Shown: positions 19,814-30,031 of the stretch, piece after piece
Layout: each line of letters starts with the position of its first letter
Numbering within the stretch: the stretch's first letter is position 1
Assembly (NCBI GenBank): GCA_001464315.1
Contig: LNFK01000034.1
Coordinates: forward strand, 40,428-104,427
Length of the DNA: 64,000 nucleotides
Direction: 5' to 3'
Source: Sphingomonadales bacterium Ga0077559
Lineage (GTDB): Bacteria > Pseudomonadota > Alphaproteobacteria > Sphingomonadales > Sphingomonadaceae
Made by a program: the position numbers and the translations under genes
The notes under the pieces: generated by a model
The model's database searches: none
What the model was told of the DNA's origin: nothing
The model's input: only the letters and a program-made list of their open reading frames with translations

Positions 19814-21862
19814 TTACCAGATGCGGACGCGATCCTCGGACTTGAGGTACAGCTTTCCGTTAGGTTTCGGCTGGAACGCATCGTACCATTTGTCAAGATT
19901 GCGAACGACCCAGACGCGCTGTGCCGAGGGGCTGTGCGGGTCGGTTATCAACCGCTGACGCAGATTGGCCTCGCGATAATTACGCCGCCACACTTGCGCC
20001 CACCCGAGGAAAAAGCGCTGATCGCCGGTCATGCCATCGATTACCGGCGCTTCCTTGCCCCCGAGCGAGGCTTTGTAGGCGTCGTAAGCTATGGTCAGGC
20101 CCGCCAGATCGCCGATATTTTCGCCCAACGTGAATTCGCCCTTCACATTCGCGTCAGGAAAAATCTTGTAAGCGTCATATTGCGCGATCAGCTGCTTGCC
20201 CGCCGCTTCGAACGCCTTGACGTCGCTTTCGGTCCACCAATCGGACAATTTGCCGGTCTGGTCATATTTTGCACCCTGATCGTCGAAATGATGGCTGACT
20301 TCATGGCCGATAACTGCGCCAATTCCGCCATAGTTTATCGCTGGGTCGGCTTTCGGATCAAAGAAAGGCGGCTGCAGGATCGCGGCCGGGAACACGATCT
20401 CGTTCATGCCGAAATTGGCGTACGCGTTGACCGTTTGCGGCAACATACCCCATTCCCAGCGACGGATGGGCGCGCCAAGCTTCGACATATTGTCGTCAAA
20501 ACCCCATTGGTTCGACCGCAAATCATTGCCGAACAAATCGCTGCGGACGATTTTCAGCTTGGAATAATCTTTCCAGCGATCAGGATAACCAATCTTCGTA
20601 GTGAAATTCGCCAGTTTCTGGCGGGCTTTGACCTTGGTTTCGGGTTGCATCCATGCCAGACCGTCGATCCGGCGGCCCATTGCGCCCAGCACGTTTTTCA
20701 CCAACACATCCATTGCCGCTTTGGTTTCGGGTGGGAAATATTTTGCGGCATATGCTTTGCCGACTTCGTCACCGACTGTTCCCTCGGTCAGCTGGACGCC
20801 CCGCTTCCAGCGAGGCTCGCGTTGCGGCGTGCCCTGCAATGTAGTGCCGTAGAATGCGAAGGTCGTATCCGATACCGAATCGGGCAGGACATTGGCGAAG
20901 CCGGCGAGGCTATTGACGATCATCTGGTCTTTCAGGACACTAAGGTCTGTTTCGGCATAGACTTTAGTGATGCCGGTTATCGCGCTAGGCTGGCTGACGA
21001 TGACTTCGGTGATTTTCGGACTAACTTTGGTCAGTATCGGCGACATTTTCAGACCTGGAGTCATGCCGTCGAGTTGCGCTAGCGTCATCTTGTTATACGT
21101 CTTGGTAGCATCACCCGAATCTTCGCGCGTCCACTGCACCTCGGCAAACCTCTTCTCCATCGCGAAAATGGCGTCAGCACGGGCTGCGGCATTTTTCTCA
21201 CCAGCCAATGTCAGCATTTTTGCGAGATATTCTTTATAAGCCTTTCTGATAGATTCAAATTTATCATTTTCGACCAGATACATGTCGCGATCAGGAAGGC
21301 CCGTACCTCCCTGGTAAATCTGGAAGATATAGATATCAGGATTTTTGTCGTCCTGACCAACATAGCCGCCGAACAGCGCGCCAACGCCGTTGCGCGCGGC
21401 TGTCGGCATCAATTTTTCGAACGCCGCCTTGCTTTTGACGCCGCGGACTTGCTTCAGCCACGGCTGGATTGGTTTGAGACCCTTTTTCTCCACTGCGGCC
21501 TGATCGATATAGCTTGCATATACGTCGCCAGCCTTGCTGCCCTTACGATCCTTTTCGGCTTCCAAAACCAGTTTCACGCGGTCTTTCGACAGATCGTCAA
21601 GCGCGGTGAACATGCCGTAATTTGATTTGTCGGCTGGAATTTCGGTATTTGCTGCCCATTTGCCGTTGGCAAAAAGATAGAAATCGTCACTCGGCGCAAC
21701 CGATTTGTCCATGCCTTCGGTATCGAACCCAAAGCTGCCCAGCTGCGGGCCATCGCTCAATGGTGCTGTTTCGGCTACGGGCGCACTTTGCGCCATGGCT
21801 GGCGACGCAATCGCCAGCAACGACGCCGATGCGGCCAAGGCCAGTTTGGATGCAAATTTCAT
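19814..21862 (-). CDS. M13 family zinc endopeptidase (PepO/neprilysin-like)
   Basis: Exported metallopeptidase with a signal peptide ending SPAMAQ. The zinc motif HEVSHHFDDQG lies near residue 510, and the third ligand is in the GENIGDLAGL segment near 570. The family NAYANFGMNEIVFPAAILQPP and the C-terminal DPHSPSAQRVWVVRNLDKWYDAF are present. At 682 residues it is a full-length M13 protein, probably periplasmic and degrading peptides. It ends nine bases upstream of cckA and may be cotranscribed with it. Confidence 0.93.
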   Translation of the reverse strand: MKFASKLALAASASLLAIASPAMAQSAPVAETAPLSDGPQLGSFGFDTEGMDKSVAPSDDFYLFANGKWAANTEIPADKSNYGMFTALDDLSKDRVKLVLEAEKDRKGSKAGDVYASYIDQAAVEKKGLKPIQPWLKQVRGVKSKAAFEKLMPTAARNGVGALFGGYVGQDDKNPDIYIFQIYQGGTGLPDRDMYLVENDKFESIRKAYKEYLAKMLTLAGEKNAAARADAIFAMEKRFAEVQWTREDSGDATKTYNKMTLAQLDGMTPGLKMSPILTKVSPKITEVIVSQPSAITGITKVYAETDLSVLKDQMIVNSLAGFANVLPDSVSDTTFAFYGTTLQGTPQREPRWKRGVQLTEGTVGDEVGKAYAAKYFPPETKAAMDVLVKNVLGAMGRRIDGLAWMQPETKVKARQKLANFTTKIGYPDRWKDYSKLKIVRSDLFGNDLRSNQWGFDDNMSKLGAPIRRWEWGMLPQTVNAYANFGMNEIVFPAAILQPPFFDPKADPAINYGGIGAVIGHEVSHHFDDQGAKYDQTGKLSDWWTESDVKAFEAAGKQLIAQYDAYKIFPDANVKGEFTLGENIGDLAGLTIAYDAYKASLGGKEAPVIDGMTGDQRFFLGWAQVWRRNYREANLRQRLITDPHSPSAQRVWVVRNLDKWYDAFQPKPNGKLYLKSEDRVRIW

Positions 21863-21922
21863 TTTAAAACTCCCCAGAAATGATGGGGAAGCGCTAATTC
21901 TATCAGGCCCTACGGCTAGACA

Positions 21923-22501
21923 TTATCCACCAGCCGCATTTGCCTTCGACCGGCGTCGCCATTTCGAACTGATCCACCAACGCCAGAACCAGGCGGCCAG
22001 CACATAGCCGATCGCCGCGGCGACAACAGAGATGATCGCAAGGCCGGCAACACCCTCGATAATCGCGGTGGGCGCTTCGGAGAATATCCAGTCAGTCCAC
22101 GCCGACAAGGGTGCGCCGGTTTCGATCAGTTCCAGAAATTTGCTGGACCCCCCGCCAAGCTGCAGTACCGAATTGCCGACATATACTGACCCGGCAAGGA
22201 TGAACGGAGTAGTGGCGGGCATGCTCAAAAACGTCATCGCCGCGCCTATCGGGATATTGGCACGAAACGGCAATGCTAACAGCGCCACGCCCGCAATCTG
22301 GACGCCAGGAATAAGCAGAAAAATTCCGACGAGCAGGCCGAGCGCCACGCCGCGCGGCACCGAGCGGCGCGTGAAGCGCCATAATGCCGGATGGAACACG
22401 CGCTTAGCAAATGGACGCAGAAAACGGCTGCGTTCGAAACTGTCGCGCGTCGGGGCCTGCTTGTGCATCCAGGCGCCCAGTTTGTTCCGTGGCGTCTTCA
22501 T
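21923..22501 (-). CDS. DUF2062 membrane protein
   Basis: Inner-membrane protein of 192 residues with the DUF2062 pattern: a cationic N-terminus, then [22 protein letters not shown], a second hydrophobic block [19 protein letters not shown], and a C-terminal membrane segment followed by a basic tail. The start at 22501 overlaps the smpB stop (ATGA), so the longer start in the track is unlikely. The function of the family is not known. Confidence 0.85.
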   Translation of the reverse strand: MKTPRNKLGAWMHKQAPTRDSFERSRFLRPFAKRVFHPALWRFTRRSVPRGVALGLLVGIFLLIPGVQIAGVALLALPFRANIPIGAAMTFLSMPATTPFILAGSVYVGNSVLQLGGGSSKFLELIETGAPLSAWTDWIFSEAPTAIIEGVAGLAIISVVAAAIGYVLAAWFWRWWISSKWRRRSKANAAGG

Positions 22502-22980
22502 CCGCGATCCCGCATGATTCGTCCCTGCTCGCGTTTCCAATCGCGCTCCTTCTCGGTGGCCCGTTTATCAGGGGCTTTTTTGCCCTTGGCGAGCGCCAAT
22601 TCTACCTTTGCACGACCACGGCCGTTAAAATAGACCGACAGCGGAACCAAGGTCATGCCATCCCGCGAGACCGCAGCGTGCATCTTGTTAATCTCGCGGA
22701 CATTAAGGAGCAATTTACGAGGGCGCTTTGGTTCGTGATTGAACCGGTTGCCATGGCTGAATTCAGGGATATTGGCGTTGATCAGCCAGACGCCGTCGGC
22801 CTTCACCTCAGCATAGCTCTCGGCAATCGAACCTTCGCCAAAACGCAAAGATTTGACCTCAGTGCCAGTGAGCATGATCCCGGCCTCATATTTGTCCTCG
22901 ATGTAAAAATCATAGCGTGCGCGCCGGTTCTCGGCGACGGTTTTGACTTTATTAAAAGCTTCGGGCTTGGGACGCGCCAT
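22498..22980 (-). CDS. smpB: SsrA-binding protein SmpB
   Basis: RNA-binding partner of tmRNA in trans-translation. The conserved segments [30 protein letters not shown] and [14 protein letters not shown] are in order, and the basic tail ends with [12 protein letters not shown]. The length of 160 is usual. The corresponding ssrA gene is about 26 kb away in this window. smpB starts directly at the dapA stop and overlaps the DUF2062 gene downstream. Confidence 0.96.
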   Translation of the reverse strand: MARPKPEAFNKVKTVAENRRARYDFYIEDKYEAGIMLTGTEVKSLRFGEGSIAESYAEVKADGVWLINANIPEFSHGNRFNHEPKRPRKLLLNVREINKMHAAVSRDGMTLVPLSVYFNGRGRAKVELALAKGKKAPDKRATEKERDWKREQGRIMRDRG

Positions 22981-23861
22981 CAGATAAGGCCTGCATTCTC
23001 CAGAGCGGCATCGACTTGCGCGCGGCTGGCTTCGCTGGGCGGGGTCATCGGGAGGCGTAGCTCGTTAGGAAAGCCGTCGATCACGCGCGACAGCGCATAT
23101 TTAATTGGACCAGGTGATGCATCAGAAAACAAAGCAAGATGAAGTGGATAAAGCTTATCATTCAGATTGCGTGCCAACTCGTAGTCTCCCGACGCGCATG
23201 CAGTCTGGAATTCTGCGCATAGCTTGGGCGCAACGTTAGCTGTCACCGATATGCAGCCAGCGCCGCCGCTTGCGTTGAACGCCAATGAGAGTTCATCTAC
23301 CCCCGACAGCAAGCAAAAATCGTCGGGGCAAGCGAGCCGGTGGTCAGTGACACGCGACAAATCACCGCTCGCATCTTTGATGCCAATGACGGTCGGCAGC
23401 TTTGCAAGCTCGGCCACGGTTGAGGGCTTGATGTCGGTCACCGTCCGCGCAGGCACGTTATACAGGACGATCGGTAGATCGTTCTTCTCGGTCATACGGT
23501 GGAAGTGCGCGTAGATGCCCTCCTGGTTTGGCCGGTTGTAATAAGGCGCAACGACCAACCCCGCCGCCGCACCGCTTTTTTTCGAAAAATTGAGATGCAA
23601 GATCGCGTTCGTCGTATCGTTCGAACCGCAACCTGCAATTACCGGCACGCGGCCGGCAGCCTGCTCGATGCAAACCTCAATGACACGGTGATGCTCGGCA
23701 TTCGATAGCGTCGATGCCTCACCCGTCGTCCCGGCAGGAACCAGTGCGCTCGATCCTTGCTCGATTTGCCAGTCAATTAGCGCGCGAAAATGTTTCTCGC
23801 TAAACGCTCCGTCGCAAAAAGGAGTCACCAGGGCCGGAATTGAACCGGAAAACATATGCAT
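22980..23861 (-). CDS. dapA: 4-hydroxy-tetrahydrodipicolinate synthase
   Basis: Condenses pyruvate with aspartate semialdehyde in lysine and diaminopimelate synthesis. The TIM barrel has [14 protein letters not shown] (substrate loop), [14 protein letters not shown] (catalytic Tyr) and [14 protein letters not shown] with the Schiff-base lysine near residue 162. Length 293. An ATG two codons after the annotated one is an equally possible start. It heads the dapA-smpB-DUF2062 operon. Confidence 0.95.
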   Translation of the reverse strand: MHMFSGSIPALVTPFCDGAFSEKHFRALIDWQIEQGSSALVPAGTTGEASTLSNAEHHRVIEVCIEQAAGRVPVIAGCGSNDTTNAILHLNFSKKSGAAAGLVVAPYYNRPNQEGIYAHFHRMTEKNDLPIVLYNVPARTVTDIKPSTVAELAKLPTVIGIKDASGDLSRVTDHRLACPDDFCLLSGVDELSLAFNASGGAGCISVTANVAPKLCAEFQTACASGDYELARNLNDKLYPLHLALFSDASPGPIKYALSRVIDGFPNELRLPMTPPSEASRAQVDAALENAGLI

Positions 23862-23943
23862 TAACTTTCAATATGGACCATAAACTCATCTAAGTGGGAA
23901 TATAGTCGTTCGTTCAGCACGTGATAAGGATGGGGCTCATAAT

Positions 23944-25977
23944 ATGTCCAGCATGGTAAAGCATCTCATTTCAGCATCGATGCTGATTCTTCCGTTCGCC
24001 GCAGCGGCGTCGGCCCAGCAACAAGTCCCTGTGGCGTGGCAACAAGGCACGGGCGGAAACGTGCCCGCCGCGCGTCCATCGGGCCAGCCTTTGGTCATGC
24101 CGGTGGTTCAAAATGACCCGAGCGAGGGCAAAATTCCCGCCGCTTTGCAGCGCTGGAAAATGTTGAGCGCGGCATCCAATTATAGCTTTGGCGAATATGC
24201 GTCCTTTTTGATGGCCTATCCCGACTGGCCAAATTCGGACGAGATGCGCAAAAATGCCGAAGCCGCGATCAACCCGCTGAGCTATTCGCCGAGTCAGGCT
24301 GTGGCCTATTTCGACAGGCTGCCTCCAATGACCAACGCTGGCCGCGCGAAATATGCGATTGCCCTTGATGCAACCGGCGACCGTGTCCGAGCCGAAGCCC
24401 AGGCACGCGAAGCATGGCGCAGCGGACCGCTGACCGATGACGACGAAGCGCGGCTGTTCCGCATTGCAGGAAATAAATTCACTTCGGCCGACCATGATGC
24501 GCGCGTTGACCGGCTTTTATGGTCAAGCGCCACGCGTTCAGCCGAACGCTGGATTGCCTATACCTCGCCGCAGCGTCGCCCCGCGTTCGCCGCTGCGCTG
24601 GCAACGCGTCTGAAAAGCCCTGACGCGGCATTAAAGGTTCAGGAAGCCGGAAGCCTAGCCAATGGCGAGGCAAGTTTGCTCGCCGCACGCGCCGATGCGC
24701 TGCGGATTTCGGGCAACAGCACTGCCGCACGCGAATTGCTGGCCAACCGCGCCAATCTGATCGCGCCTGCGCCGGTGCTCAAGGATTGGTACCAGTTGCT
24801 GCTGACGCATGCGCAGGCTGCTGCGAATGACGGCCAATATGATGTCGCATACCGTATTGCGTCGCGCGTCGATGACGCTGCTCCGGCCGGGCTCGTGATG
24901 GTCGATCAGGATTTGACGACGCGTGACAGATATACCAGCCTGACCTGGCTTGCAGGAACGGTGGCGCTTGAACGTCTGGGCCGCCCGCGGGATGCGGTTG
25001 CCATGTTCAATCGTTATGCAGACGCTGCCAAAGCGCCGCAGACCAGATCAAAAGGCCTCCACTGGGCGGGTAAAGCCGCCGCCCAAGCGGGCGATCAAGC
25101 CGGCGCAACGCGCTTTCACGAACAAGCGGCCAATTATTATGAAAGCTTTTTCGGCCAGCTCTCGCTCGAGCAGTTGCGTCGTCCACTGCCGCCCGTCCCC
25201 CGTGTTGCAGCCACACCGCCGCCTTTGACCGAGGGCAGCGCCCCACCTGTCTTCCTCGCCGCCGCGCTGGCGTCAAAATATGGCAGTTGGAAAGACCAGA
25301 GCAACTTCTTGCGCGCAATTGCCCGCAACGCAAAGACACCGGGTGATTTTGCGACCGCCATCGGTCTTTCACAAAAAATTAATCGCCCCGATCTGGCGGT
25401 CATGGCCGGACGAACGGCTCGCTATTTCGGCTATTCGAATTTGCTCGCCAACGGCTATCCGACGGTGAACGTTCCGGCCTCGCAGAATCATAACTGGACG
25501 CTTGCTCATGCGATCATGCGGCAGGAAAGCCAGTTCGACAAAGCCGCCGTCAGCCATGCCGGCGCGCGCGGACTGATGCAGTTGATGCCCGGAACCGCGC
25601 GTGAAACATCAGGCAAAATTGCGATGACCTATCGACCCGATGCGCTCACCGTTGATACCGATTATAATATTGCTTTGGGTTCAACCTACATTCAACGCAT
25701 GCTCGATTATTATGGTGGCAACTATCCGCTGGCGATTGCGGCTTACAATGGCGGCCCAGGCAACGTGAACAAATGGCTAAAAGCCTATGGCGACCCACGT
25801 ACTGGCCAGATCGGTATTATGGAATGGATCGAGAAAATCCCGCTCAGTGAAACGCGCGATTATGTGTATCGCGTGCTCGAAAACGCCGTGATGTACGACC
25901 ATTTGCATCCAGAACGAGCCCGTTACAAAAAGCCCAATCCGTTGAGCCACTATCTGGGCAAGTCGACGCCGGGTTAA
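23944..25977 (+). CDS. Soluble lytic murein transglycosylase
   Basis: Periplasmic enzyme cleaving peptidoglycan with 1,6-anhydro ring formation. A signal peptide (LILPFAAAASAQ) leads into a long helical superhelix (residues about 50-500), as in Slt70. The C-terminal goose-lysozyme-like SLT domain has the catalytic Glu in MRQESQFDKAAVSHAGARGL, then LMQLMPGTA and IAAYNGGPGNV. The length of 677 matches Slt70. It diverges from dapA and is followed by a palindromic repeat. Confidence 0.94.
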   Translation: MSSMVKHLISASMLILPFAAAASAQQQVPVAWQQGTGGNVPAARPSGQPLVMPVVQNDPSEGKIPAALQRWKMLSAASNYSFGEYASFLMAYPDWPNSDEMRKNAEAAINPLSYSPSQAVAYFDRLPPMTNAGRAKYAIALDATGDRVRAEAQAREAWRSGPLTDDDEARLFRIAGNKFTSADHDARVDRLLWSSATRSAERWIAYTSPQRRPAFAAALATRLKSPDAALKVQEAGSLANGEASLLAARADALRISGNSTAARELLANRANLIAPAPVLKDWYQLLLTHAQAAANDGQYDVAYRIASRVDDAAPAGLVMVDQDLTTRDRYTSLTWLAGTVALERLGRPRDAVAMFNRYADAAKAPQTRSKGLHWAGKAAAQAGDQAGATRFHEQAANYYESFFGQLSLEQLRRPLPPVPRVAATPPPLTEGSAPPVFLAAALASKYGSWKDQSNFLRAIARNAKTPGDFATAIGLSQKINRPDLAVMAGRTARYFGYSNLLANGYPTVNVPASQNHNWTLAHAIMRQESQFDKAAVSHAGARGLMQLMPGTARETSGKIAMTYRPDALTVDTDYNIALGSTYIQRMLDYYGGNYPLAIAAYNGGPGNVNKWLKAYGDPRTGQIGIMEWIEKIPLSETRDYVYRVLENAVMYDHLHPERARYKKPNPLSHYLGKSTPG

Positions 25978-25984
25978 GACAGGC

Positions 25985-26069
25985 ACCGTAGCCCTGAGCC
26001 TGTCGAAGGGCGCTTCTGAGCTATAGTGCTGTTTTGGGAGGCTTGCTTCGACAGGCTCAGCACTACGGT
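25985..26069. repeat. Palindromic intergenic repeat (24-base arms)
   Basis: Two inverted arms, 25985-26008 and 26046-26069, match at 22 of 24 positions; the core is TGAGCCTGTCGAAG with its complement CTTCGACAGGCTCA. The loop is 37 bases. From memory, this motif recurs between genes in many sphingomonads. It may form a transcript-end hairpin for the transglycosylase gene. Confidence 0.85.
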
Positions 26070-26098
26070 TCTTGTTTAATATGTTCTAGGGTCGAGCG

Positions 26099-26596
26099 AT
26101 GGTCGAACGCACAAACCCGATAACGCCTGCTGGATTCGCAGCCTTACGCGCTCGGTATGAGCAGTTATTCGCTGTAGATCGGCCAGCAGTGGTCGAAATT
26201 GTCCACTGGGCTGCGGGAAATGGTGACCGAAGCGAGAATGGCGACTATATTTATGGACGCCAAAAACTGCGCGCAATTGACCGTGAACTGGGCCAGCTTT
26301 CGAAAAAGATGAAAGTCGCCAAGATACTAGATCCTGCTAGGCAGGAAGACCAAAGCCGGGTGTTTTTTGGGGCCACTGTGTCCATCGCCGATGCCGATGA
26401 TCTCCACCGCACGGTTACGCTGGTCGGCGATGACGAAGCGGCAGCGGGCGAAGGCCGGATTGGCTGGAACAGCCCGCTCGCCCGCATGCTGCGTGGAGCG
26501 CGGGTCGGCGATGTCAGAACGGTGACGCTTCCTGTCGGCGCAAAAGAATGGGAAGTGATTGCAATCAGCTATCCCGAACCTCAGTCATCACTCTAA
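26099..26596 (+). CDS. greB: Transcript cleavage factor GreA/GreB family
   Basis: Rescues backtracked RNA polymerase by stimulating transcript cleavage. The N-terminal coiled coil carries the acidic tip NGDRSENGDYIYGR near residues 40-55, and the C-terminal FKBP-like domain has RVFFGATVSIAD and IGWNSPLARMLRGARVGD. The YIYG after the acidic tip favours GreB over GreA. Length 165. It appears to be a single gene with the repeat element upstream. Confidence 0.9.
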   Translation: MVERTNPITPAGFAALRARYEQLFAVDRPAVVEIVHWAAGNGDRSENGDYIYGRQKLRAIDRELGQLSKKMKVAKILDPARQEDQSRVFFGATVSIADADDLHRTVTLVGDDEAAAGEGRIGWNSPLARMLRGARVGDVRTVTLPVGAKEWEVIAISYPEPQSSL

Positions 26597-26633
26597 TCTT
26601 AGTCAGCGGTGGCCAAAGATCTTTCCGGTTTCC

Positions 26634-27003
26634 CTAACCGCTCCAAGGTTGATTGAGCTGTTGTAACTCGCCATCCCAGCCAAATCTTTGGCCGTTACCC
26701 GATTCCACACGAATCAGGTTCAACTGGATCGCAACCCGAAGGCTTCCGGGGCCATCCATCGTTCCTGCGGCAGCAACATGATCGGTTTCGCCAGCGCTGT
26801 CGCCACCCAAAAAGTGCAAAGGATGACACATTGCGCCCGGGAACCGAGCGTAATGCCGCCCAACTGCCATTGACGGTGTAGAGCATATTTTTGAACCATA
26901 ATTGTCCGCCGATCGTGCCTTTGGCGTCATCGGTCAAAAAATAGAGTTTTACGTCGCGCGTTCCATCATGGAACGGTTTGCTGCCCATTTCCCAGTTCGA
27001 CAT
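26634..27003 (-). pseudogene. Frameshifted small hypothetical gene
   Basis: Two minus-strand ORFs join into one protein of about 122 residues. The first reads MSNWEMGSKPFHDGTRDVKL... to SFALFG, and the second continues GDSAGETDHVAAAGTMDGPGSL to the end. The switch falls in the run TTTTTGGG (plus strand 26806-26813): removing one base gives ALFGGDSAGETD in one frame. It is either a real one-base insertion or a sequencing error. I do not recognise the family; there is no signal peptide or membrane segment. Confidence 0.65.
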
Positions 27004-27120
27004 TCATTCCTTCCTGTTGCGGAAAGCAGCGCTGAAGCAATTGCTGTCATGACGTCAAGACAAGTTCACGAGGGGAATTGGGCAGAATATCGGGCGTTGC
27101 ATCTGGTGCTTGATCGATAG

Positions 27121-27906
27121 TTAGTTTTGTGGCGAATAGCCCAATGATTTTTCGGCCATTGTCATAATCTCGGGGTCAACTTCGGGAAAATCCTGCGGCA
27201 CGCTCGCTTTCATTTCCTTCACAACATGCTTTAAAAAAGCGATCCGCGCGGCTTTCTGGTTATTGCCGTCGATCACGGTCCACGGTGCCCAATGCGTGTC
27301 GGTGCGCTTGAACATGTCTTTTATCGCGTCGAGATATTCTTCATGCTTTTCGCGGTTACGGAAATCTTCCGCCGTCACTTTCCAGCGTTTGGCCGGATCA
27401 ACGAGCCGCTCGGTCAACACCTTGTCCTGCGTTTCCGGCGTAACATGCAGGAACAGCTTTATAATCTTGGTTCCAATCTCGCCCTGACGTGATTCGAATT
27501 CGTTGATTTCATCATAGCCACGGCGCCATTCGGCTTCGCTGCAAAAGCCTTCGACGCGCTCGACGAGCACACGGCCATAATGGCTGCGGTCCCAGATATG
27601 GACCTCTTGAGCGCCGGGTAGCTTGTTCCAAAAACGCCAGAGGAAATGCTTGTCCTTTTCCTCCGCAGACGGCGCAGAAATCGAATAAACCTGATAATAA
27701 CGCGGATCGAGCGTCGCGGTCAGGCGCTTGATCGCGCCGCCCTTCCCCGCCGCATCCCAGCCTTCGACAACGATCAACGTCCGCGCCTTGTGCAGAATGT
27801 GTAGCGATTGCAGTGCGGCGAGACGGTCCTGAAGTTCCTTTAGATCAGCGTCGTAATCGCCGTCATATTTGGTGCCGGATTCATAGTCAGAGAGGTCGAT
27901 AGCCAT
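27121..27906 (-). CDS. ppk2: Polyphosphate kinase 2 family protein
   Basis: Transfers phosphate between polyphosphate and nucleotides. The P-loop GWDAAGKGGAIKRL is near residue 48, the Walker B-like WDRSHYGRVLVERVEG follows, and lid-region residues KFLHVTPE/KRWK are conserved (seen as KLFLHVTPETQ and PAKRWKVTAEDF). The single-domain length of 261 suits class I (nucleoside diphosphate kinase) or class III; the nucleotide preference cannot be assigned by eye. A gap of 257 bases with no supported gene lies between it and aspS. Confidence 0.92.
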   Translation of the reverse strand: MAIDLSDYESGTKYDGDYDADLKELQDRLAALQSLHILHKARTLIVVEGWDAAGKGGAIKRLTATLDPRYYQVYSISAPSAEEKDKHFLWRFWNKLPGAQEVHIWDRSHYGRVLVERVEGFCSEAEWRRGYDEINEFESRQGEIGTKIIKLFLHVTPETQDKVLTERLVDPAKRWKVTAEDFRNREKHEEYLDAIKDMFKRTDTHWAPWTVIDGNNQKAARIAFLKHVVKEMKASVPQDFPEVDPEIMTMAEKSLGYSPQN

Positions 27907-28163
27907 GGCTACGTTTCAGCACCTTATCGGCGGTGAAACAAGGGCGCGCGTCAGATCGTTCAGAAAAGGGACACCGCCAACGCTCATCATGTCAGTGCAA
28001 GCGCAAATGACAAGGCCAATTATGGGTGGGTATCACTCGCTCCGGCGTTCACGTGCCTGCCCGATCGCGACCTGCGACGCGGTGGCGCGTTCGGCACCAG
28101 CAACAGCACAACGATCCCGAATCGCTTTTGAAGATTCCCCCTAACGTCAGTCAGAAGAAATTT

Positions 28164-29936
28164 TTAATCGGCGATCACTCGGATGGCAAGTTCGCGCAAT
28201 TGCTTCGGCTCGGCAGGCGAAGGCGCACCCATCAGCAGGTCTTCGGCGCGCTGGTTCATCGGGAACAGCGTGATTTCGCGCAGGTTCTGAACGCCGCAGA
28301 GCAACATGACCATGCGGTCAACACCCGCTGCCATGCCACCATGCGGAGGGGCTCCATATTGGAATGCACGGTACATGCCGCCGAAGCGCTCTTCGACGTC
28401 GGCTTGGGTAAGACCGGTCAATTCGAACGCCTTCACCATCAGGTCGGGATGCTGGTTGCGGATCGAACCTGAGGCGAGTTCATAGCCGTTGCACACCATA
28501 TCATATTGGTACGCTTTGATAGTCAGCGGGTCCTGGGTTTGCAACGCTTCCAACCCGCCTTGCGGCATCGAGAACGGATTGTGCGCGAAGTCGACCTTTT
28601 TGTCTTCTTCGCTCCACTCGTAAAACGGGAAGTCGATGATCCAGCAGAAACGGAAACTGTCCTTGTCGATCAGGTCGAGCTGTTCGCCAGTGCGCGTGCG
28701 GGCAGCACCCGCCAGTTTGGCCGCTTGCTCATCCTTGCCGGCAGCGAAGAAACATCCGTCGTCGGGGCCAAGGCCGATGGCGTCATAAAGCGCCTGCATG
28801 CCTTCTTCACCATGATTTTTGGCAATGGGGCCGCCAAATTCACCGGCTTTTCGTGTTACATAACCAAGACCTGCATGGCCTTCGCTACGTGCCCATTCAT
28901 TCATGTCATCAAAGAACTTGCGGCTTTTTTCGGCGGTTTTTGGCGCTGGAATGGCGCGGACAACGCCGCCGCCTTGGACGATGCGCTCGAACAAGCCGAA
29001 GCCTGATGTGCGGAAATGATCGGTGACGTCGTGGATGATAAGCGGGTTACGCAGATCAGGCTTATCGGTACCGTAATCGAGCATGGCCTTGGCGTGTGGG
29101 ATACGAGGGAATTCGCCTGCCGGCGTCACCTTTTTGCCGTCCGCGAACGCCTCGAACACGCCAGCCATGACTGGCTCCATCGTGTCCCAAACCTCTTCCT
29201 GCGTAACGAAGCTCATTTCGAGATCGAGCTGGTAAAATTCGCCTGGGAGACGGTCGGCACGAGGGTCTTCATCGCGGAAGCATGGCGCGATTTGGAAATA
29301 GCGGTCGAAACCAGCGACCATCAGCAACTGCTTATATTGCTGAGGAGCCTGCGGCAGTGCGAAGAATTTGCCCGGATGGATTCGGCTGGGCACCAGGAAA
29401 TCGCGCGCACCTTCAGGGCTGGATGCGGTCAGAATGGGTGTTGAATATTCGGTGAAGCCGATATCTTCCATCCGGCGGCGCGTTTCGCGGATGATCTGCG
29501 TACGCTTTACGATATTAGCGTGCAAAGTTTCGCGGCGCAGGTCGAGGAAGCGGTATTTCAGACGCGTTTCTTCAGGATATTCTTGCTCACCTGCGACTGG
29601 CAGCGGCAGTTCTTCGGATTTGCTCAGGACGGTCACGCCACGTGCGAACACCTCGATCTCACCGGTCGGCAGGTTCGGATTGACCGTCGCGGCGCTCCGC
29701 GCCTTTACCTCGCCATCGATTGTCACAACGCTCTCAACGCGCAGCCCTTCAAGGATCGCCAATGCAGGGCTGTCGCTATCCGCGACAATTTGAGTCATCC
29801 CATAATGGTCGCGCAAATCTACAAAAAGCACGCCGCCATGGTCGCGCTTGCGGTGCACCCAGCCCGACAGGCGGACGGTTTCTCCGACATGCGAAGCGCG
29901 GAGTTCGGCGCATTTGTGGCTGCGATAGACGTGCAT
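28164..29936 (-). CDS. aspS: Aspartate-tRNA ligase
   Basis: Charges tRNA-Asp and, if non-discriminating, tRNA-Asn. The order is an OB-fold anticodon domain (residues 1-110), the class II core with [14 protein letters not shown] and [18 protein letters not shown], the bacterial GAD insertion (residues about 285-420), and the motif-3 region [16 protein letters not shown]. The length of 590 is the bacterial type. Whether it is discriminating depends on gatCAB and asnS elsewhere. Confidence 0.96.
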   Translation of the reverse strand: MHVYRSHKCAELRASHVGETVRLSGWVHRKRDHGGVLFVDLRDHYGMTQIVADSDSPALAILEGLRVESVVTIDGEVKARSAATVNPNLPTGEIEVFARGVTVLSKSEELPLPVAGEQEYPEETRLKYRFLDLRRETLHANIVKRTQIIRETRRRMEDIGFTEYSTPILTASSPEGARDFLVPSRIHPGKFFALPQAPQQYKQLLMVAGFDRYFQIAPCFRDEDPRADRLPGEFYQLDLEMSFVTQEEVWDTMEPVMAGVFEAFADGKKVTPAGEFPRIPHAKAMLDYGTDKPDLRNPLIIHDVTDHFRTSGFGLFERIVQGGGVVRAIPAPKTAEKSRKFFDDMNEWARSEGHAGLGYVTRKAGEFGGPIAKNHGEEGMQALYDAIGLGPDDGCFFAAGKDEQAAKLAGAARTRTGEQLDLIDKDSFRFCWIIDFPFYEWSEEDKKVDFAHNPFSMPQGGLEALQTQDPLTIKAYQYDMVCNGYELASGSIRNQHPDLMVKAFELTGLTQADVEERFGGMYRAFQYGAPPHGGMAAGVDRMVMLLCGVQNLREITLFPMNQRAEDLLMGAPSPAEPKQLRELAIRVIAD

Positions 29937-30031
29937 GGGTCACTCAATTCAAAAAAGCTGTGGAAAGCGCGCCTAACAACCTTGCGAGCAGGCTTTGTCA
30001 AGTCGGGATTGCCTGTTATGGCGCAAGCCGC

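Noticed and set aside
19727-21082. 451-residue plus-strand ORF
   Set aside because: Antisense shadow of the M13 peptidase and cckA N-terminus; composition is that of a reverse-complement frame and no domain is recognisable.
26902-27120. 72-residue plus-strand ORF
   Set aside because: Lies opposite the frameshifted gene and has no recognisable motif.
27905-28144. 79-residue plus-strand ORF in the ppk2-aspS gap
   Set aside because: Overlaps the ppk2 start, lacks a convincing ribosome binding site and any family pattern. The gap shows no tRNA-like T-arm either.
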